A stretch of DNA of 9,113 nt from Bacillota bacterium. Its GTDB lineage: Bacteria; Bacillota; Limnochordia; Darwinibacteriales; Darwinibacteriaceae. Of the stretch, positions 6,821 through 9,113 are shown piece after piece (within the stretch, counting starts at the first letter, position 1; every line of letters starts with the position of its first letter). The translations under genes and the position numbers were made by a program. The notes beneath the pieces are model-generated. The model had not been told where the DNA came from. It ran no database searches and worked only from the letters and a program-made list of their open reading frames with translations. The stretch covers positions 1 to 9,113 of the forward strand of contig JAAZLB010000283.1 of assembly GCA_012799535.1 (NCBI GenBank), given 5' to 3'.

Positions 6821-6845
6821 CACGTAGCCGTGAGTGTTGTAAAAT
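6817..6845 (+). promoter_or_regulatory. SigA-type promoter for rplM-rpsI
   Basis: A perfect -35 TTGACA (6817-6822) lies 17 bases from TAAAAT (6840-6845), which matches 5 of 6 of the -10 consensus. The -35 overlaps the truA stop codon. Transcription would begin near 6852. CACG-N4-CGTG (6821-6832), a short inverted repeat, lies at the end of the -35 and in the spacer; its meaning is unknown. Confidence 0.8.
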
Positions 6846-6851
6846 GAGAGT

Positions 6852-6958
6852 TGGCAATTTTACTTTAAAAAGCCTGTATTGGTAGCGACACAGCCCCGTT
6901 CGTTCCCATAAAAGGCATTAAGATAAACTTGTTGGAGACAAAGGGGGGAAATCCCGAA
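6852..6958 (+). promoter_or_regulatory. rplM mRNA leader, possible L13-type autoregulatory leader
   Basis: About 107 untranslated bases lie between the predicted start of transcription and the rplM ATG, long for an ordinary leader. AA-A-GCCT (6869-6875) can pair with AGGC-A-TT (6913-6919), six pairs around one A-A mismatch, enclosing TTGGTAGCG and a C-rich part. TTCCC (6903-6907) or CCCC (6894-6897) could pair with the GGGGGGAA Shine-Dalgarno (6943-6950). An L13 leader family (Rfam L13_leader) is known in low-GC Gram-positives at this gene pair. Membership was not tested; pairing was found by eye. Confidence 0.4.
6941..6948 (+). promoter_or_regulatory. Shine-Dalgarno deciding the rplM start
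   Basis: AAGGGGGG lies 10 bases before ATG 6959. The in-frame TTG at 6929 has no such site and would add ten unconserved residues. Confidence 0.6.
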
Positions 6959-7393
6959 ATGAAAACCTATGTAGCAAAACCACACGAAGTGGAAAGAAAA
7001 TGGTATGTTGTTGACGCTGAAGGACAAACCTTAGGTCGTTTGGCCACTCAAGTAGCCACTATTCTGAAAGGTAAGCACAAGCCTATCTACACACCTCATG
7101 TGGATACTGGCGATCATGTGATCGTCATTAACGCTGAAAAAATCCACTTGACCGGTAATAAACTTCAAGACAAGAAGTATTATCGTCATAGCGGATATGT
7201 GGGCGGGATTAAATCGACTACCGCAGGTGAACTACTTAACCGCCATCCTGAGAGGGTTATTGAAGCTGCCGTATGGGGTATGCTTCCTCACAACCGCTTA
7301 GGTCGTCAAATGATTAAAAAGCTTAAGGTGTATGCTGGTGATCAGCATCCGCACCAAGCTCAACAGCCAGAGACTCTGGTTCTGAAATACTAA
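6959..7393 (+). CDS. rplM: 50S ribosomal protein L13
   Basis: An early-assembly large-subunit protein that binds 23S rRNA. It has 144 residues from ATG 6959, close to 145 in B. subtilis. Features are [18 protein letters not shown] near the start, the signature [20 protein letters not shown] (about 38-57), the [15 protein letters not shown] segment, [19 protein letters not shown] and the final HPHQAQQPE. The longer frame from TTG 6929 adds an unconserved [10 protein letters not shown] and is rejected. It has its own promoter and leader and is followed after 44 bases by rpsI, the standard pair. Confidence 0.97.
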   Translation: MKTYVAKPHEVERKWYVVDAEGQTLGRLATQVATILKGKHKPIYTPHVDTGDHVIVINAEKIHLTGNKLQDKKYYRHSGYVGGIKSTTAGELLNRHPERVIEAAVWGMLPHNRLGRQMIKKLKVYAGDQHPHQAQQPETLVLKY

Positions 7394-7437
7394 AACAAAA
7401 TACGAACACAGACCCTAGGTGAAGGGAGGAAATCTGG

Positions 7438-7842
7438 ATGAGTGCTGTTCAACAATCTGAAGTGAACTACGGAACTGGTCGGAGAAAGAAATCAGTTGCC
7501 CGTGTACGGATTATTCCTGGTAATGGTAACATTACTATTAATAAAAGAGATATTGATGATTACTTTGGTCGCGAGGTGCTACGTACCATCGTACGTCAAC
7601 CACTAGTAGTCACCAATACTGAGGGTAAGTATGACATTATCGTTAATGTCCACGGCGGTGGAACCACTGGTCAAGCTGGTGCCATTCGTCACGGTATTTC
7701 CCGTGCCCTAATTACAGTAGATGAAGATTTTAGAGCGCCTTTGAAGAAAGCTGGCTATCTCACAAGAGATCCACGTATGAAGGAAAGAAAGAAGTACGGC
7801 TTGAAAAAGGCCCGGAGAGCTCCACAATTCTCCAAACGCTAG
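7438..7842 (+). CDS. rpsI: 30S ribosomal protein S9
   Basis: A small-subunit head protein whose C-terminal tail reaches the P-site tRNA. It has 134 residues. The conserved start region [15 protein letters not shown] (11-25), the [21 protein letters not shown] segment (71-91) and the [25 protein letters not shown] end are canonical, including the invariant terminal Lys-Arg. ATG 7438 follows GGGAGGA at 7424-7430. CCCT (7413-7416) could pair with AGGG at the edge of that site, a weak feature. A strong terminator begins 14 bases after the stop. Confidence 0.98.
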   Translation: MSAVQQSEVNYGTGRRKKSVARVRIIPGNGNITINKRDIDDYFGREVLRTIVRQPLVVTNTEGKYDIIVNVHGGGTTGQAGAIRHGISRALITVDEDFRAPLKKAGYLTRDPRMKERKKYGLKKARRAPQFSKR

Positions 7843-7856
7843 GATTATTATACAAG

Positions 7857-7888
7857 ACCCGCAAACAATCGTTTGCGGGTTTCTCTTT
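7857..7888 (+). terminator. Intrinsic terminator after rpsI
   Basis: ACCCGCAAAC (7857-7866) pairs perfectly with GTTTGCGGGT (7871-7880) around AATC, then TTCTCTTT. The T tract overlaps the stop codon (7887-7889) of the convergent - strand gene. Read on the - strand, the stem is followed by TCTTGTATA, a weaker tail, so it may partly serve both directions. Confidence 0.85.
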
Positions 7889-9113
7889 ATCCGGTTTGGT
7901 TACCTTGCTCCCTTTCTTCTTGAGGAGGAAGTACCGTAGGAGGTTCAATTGGTTCTACCGGTTCCGTGGGTTGTGTTGGCTCAGGAGTCGGCGTTGGCTC
8001 AGGAGTCGGCGTTGGCTCAGGAGTTGGCGTTGGCTCAGGAGTTGGCGTTGGCTCAGGAGTGGGTGTTGGCTCAGGAGCCGGTGTTGGTGTCGGTGTTGGT
8101 GTTGGTGTTGGTGTCGGTGTCGGTACTGGTGCTCGTGCTACTGGTGGAATGGCGCAAGGTGCCATTTGGGTTGGTTTAGTACCTTTAATAAAGGCGTCGA
8201 GTTCCACCTGGGGACAGCGCTCACTAGCTAGTAGACCTGTAAAAACATCGATTAATACATCTGTTTCCACATCTGTTGGCACAGTAAACTCTCCTTTGTC
8301 AACTTCTTTGTGTACTTGGGTCATGAGTGCTGCCCAAATTTCCCCTGCCACTAGCTCAGAGCTCTCTTCTGATTTCGCTTCAGGCAATTGCACAAGAACT
8401 CCTGCTAGTAAAGAAGGTGTGTAGCCAATACACCACTGGGTTTTTCCATCTTCAGATGTACTAGTAGCAAGGGCCCCAGAGAAATCTAGGTCGAGGCTTC
8501 TAGCGGTTCCATATTGGGGACTCGCCATAAGCATATTAGTTAGTAAATAGGCTTCTTGTTCAGTCAGTACTCGTTTAGGTGCCGTCTCTTGACCTTTTAG
8601 CACAATCTTTCCTTGGGTATCCTGCACTTGCACGAAAGGAGTAGGTTGTAGCTGGAGCCCTTTGAAACCAGGTAAGTAGGCTTGAGTCAACTCAAGAAGA
8701 GACAAACCACTAGCCACCTCCCCCATTGCTAGAGCGAGTTTGTAGTCTTCAGGCTTCAGTTTCAAGTTAAGGTTCTCGAGAAAGTCTTTGAATTTAGCTA
8801 TACCTAGTTTATTCAGGGTCCAAACAGTTGCATTATTCAGATCCATGGCTAGGGCTTGTTTCATGGTAATGGCACCCCAATACCGATCTCCTGCATTTTT
8901 AACCTCAAAATCCCCGAACTTTCTTCGGATATCTTCAACTAAGTGATTCATTGCCCAATCTTCCTTAAGGGCAGTGGCGTAAATTAGAGGTCTTAGGGTA
9001 GTTCCCACCTGGGTTTGTTTGGTTGTGGCAAGATTAGTCTTATTTTTTTGGTGATTGAGTCCCCCCACCATGGTTAAGATTCGCCCATCTTGTGGATCAA
9101 TAATCACCACTGC
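7887..9113 (-). CDS. Class A-like penicillin-binding protein, C-terminal part; degenerate transpeptidase with Pro-rich tail (5' end outside window)
   Basis: The visible 408 residues (first codon GCA at 9113) start in the transpeptidase domain, AVVIIDPQDGRILTMVGG, typical of class A PBPs. Any signal anchor and glycosyltransferase domain would lie beyond the window. The fold aligns through NLATTKQTQVGTTLRPLIYA, MKQALAMDLNNATVWTL, the Q-T-Q-W-C-I-GYTP region and the closing TGLLASERCP. The catalytic motifs are altered: SxxK is T-T-L-R (8991-9002), SxN is D-L-N (8835-8843) and KTG(T) is A-T-S(T) (8457-8468). Acyl-transfer activity is therefore not expected (inference). The tail from about residue 328 is (Pro-Thr)n then PTPEPT repeats, ending QEEREQGNQTG, probably an extended wall-spanning segment. 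The frame is intact for its whole visible length, arguing against a decayed pseudogene. Confidence 0.85.
   Translation of the reverse strand, partial: AVVIIDPQDGRILTMVGGLNHQKNKTNLATTKQTQVGTTLRPLIYATALKEDWAMNHLVEDIRRKFGDFEVKNAGDRYWGAITMKQALAMDLNNATVWTLNKLGIAKFKDFLENLNLKLKPEDYKLALAMGEVASGLSLLELTQAYLPGFKGLQLQPTPFVQVQDTQGKIVLKGQETAPKRVLTEQEAYLLTNMLMASPQYGTARSLDLDFSGALATSTSEDGKTQWCIGYTPSLLAGVLVQLPEAKSEESSELVAGEIWAALMTQVHKEVDKGEFTVPTDVETDVLIDVFTGLLASERCPQVELDAFIKGTKPTQMAPCAIPPVARAPVPTPTPTPTPTPTPTPAPEPTPTPEPTPTPEPTPTPEPTPTPEPTPTPEPTQPTEPVEPIEPPTVLPPQEEREQGNQTG
7975..8082. repeat. 18-bp tandem repeat, six units, encoding PTPEPT on the - strand
   Basis: Six contiguous units of GTTGGCTCAGGAGTCGGC (+ strand reading), starting at 7975, 7993, 8011, 8029, 8047 and 8065. 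Units 1 and 2 are identical, units 3 and 4 are identical with one change from unit 1, and units 5 and 6 differ at the last bases. The unit is a multiple of three, so changes in copy number keep the PBP frame. Confidence 0.9.
8083..8124. repeat. 6-bp tandem repeat, seven units, encoding Pro-Thr on the - strand
   Basis: Seven units of GTTGGT or GTCGGT follow directly after the 18-bp array and encode the (Pro-Thr)n part of the PBP tail. The sixth 18-bp unit ends in GCCGGT, so the two arrays probably grew from a common unit. Confidence 0.85.

Noticed and set aside
6844..6885. A 13-codon frame in the rplM leader (ATG 6844 to TAG 6885)
   Set aside because: Its ATG lies inside the -10 box, upstream of the predicted transcription start, so it would not be transcribed from this promoter.
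6929..6958. N-terminal extension of rplM from TTG 6929
   Set aside because: The extra ten residues do not fit L13, and the G-rich Shine-Dalgarno is placed for ATG 6959.
7413..7426. CCCT/AGGG pairing before rpsI as a regulatory hairpin
   Set aside because: Only four pairs, readily expected by chance next to a G-rich ribosome binding site.
7896..8424. Several + strand open frames rich in Gly-Val, Ala-Gln-Glu or Arg-Trp-Leu repeats
   Set aside because: They are mirror translations of the tandem repeat in the - strand PBP gene, with no family resemblance and no good ribosome binding sites.
8445..8453. K-T in the DGKTQW segment of the PBP as a shifted KTG motif
   Set aside because: Gapless spacing to the conserved GYTP puts the KTG position at ATS (8460-8468); the GKTQ residues fall in the DxxDAWF region.

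Overview
The window is a conserved bacterial translation, transcription and membrane-transport cluster on the + strand, followed by one convergent cell-wall gene on the - strand. Gene order, strong AAGGAGG-type ribosome binding sites and a group II ECF transporter module next to ribosomal genes point to a low-to-middle GC Bacillota (Firmicutes). A KOW-domain gene between map and infA is typical of Clostridia-like lineages. The lack of rpsD between rpsK and rpoA matches the Bacillus order instead. The exact lineage cannot be fixed from this sequence alone; a deep-branching or uncultured Clostridia/Limnochordia-like group is a reasonable guess.

Layout. Positions 1-3526 hold the distal part of the spc/alpha ribosomal operon: map (5' end cut off), a KOW RNA-binding protein, infA, rpmJ, rpsM, rpsK, rpoA and rplQ, tightly spaced. 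A hairpin with a U-rich tail follows rplQ (3544-3575). Positions 3589-6820 hold ecfA1, ecfA2, ecfT and truA, with overlapping or nearly touching reading frames. A near-consensus SigA-type promoter begins in the truA stop codon (6817-6845) and drives rplM-rpsI through a leader of about 107 bases. A strong terminator (7857-7888) closes that unit. Positions 7887-9113 (- strand) hold the C-terminal part of a class A-like penicillin-binding protein that ends in a Pro/Thr/Glu repeat tail.

How the genes work together. InfA, L36, S13, S11, L17, L13 and S9 build or start the ribosome; map trims initiator methionine; rpoA supplies the RNA polymerase alpha subunit; truA modifies tRNA anticodon arms. EcfA1/A2/T form an energising unit for vitamin or metal uptake whose substrate-binding S subunits must be encoded elsewhere.

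The most unusual item is the - strand PBP. It aligns without gaps to the transpeptidase fold at all three catalytic motifs, but all three are altered: SxxK is TTLR, SxN is DLN and KTG is ATS. It therefore looks like a transpeptidase pseudoenzyme with an intact reading frame. Other points of note are hairpins framing the rpsK and rpoA ribosome binding sites, the rplM leader, and an 18-bp minisatellite in the PBP tail. No stretch over 300 bases lacks a gene; the longest gap is 6821-6958. I saw no tRNA, rRNA, CRISPR array, insertion sequence or origin.
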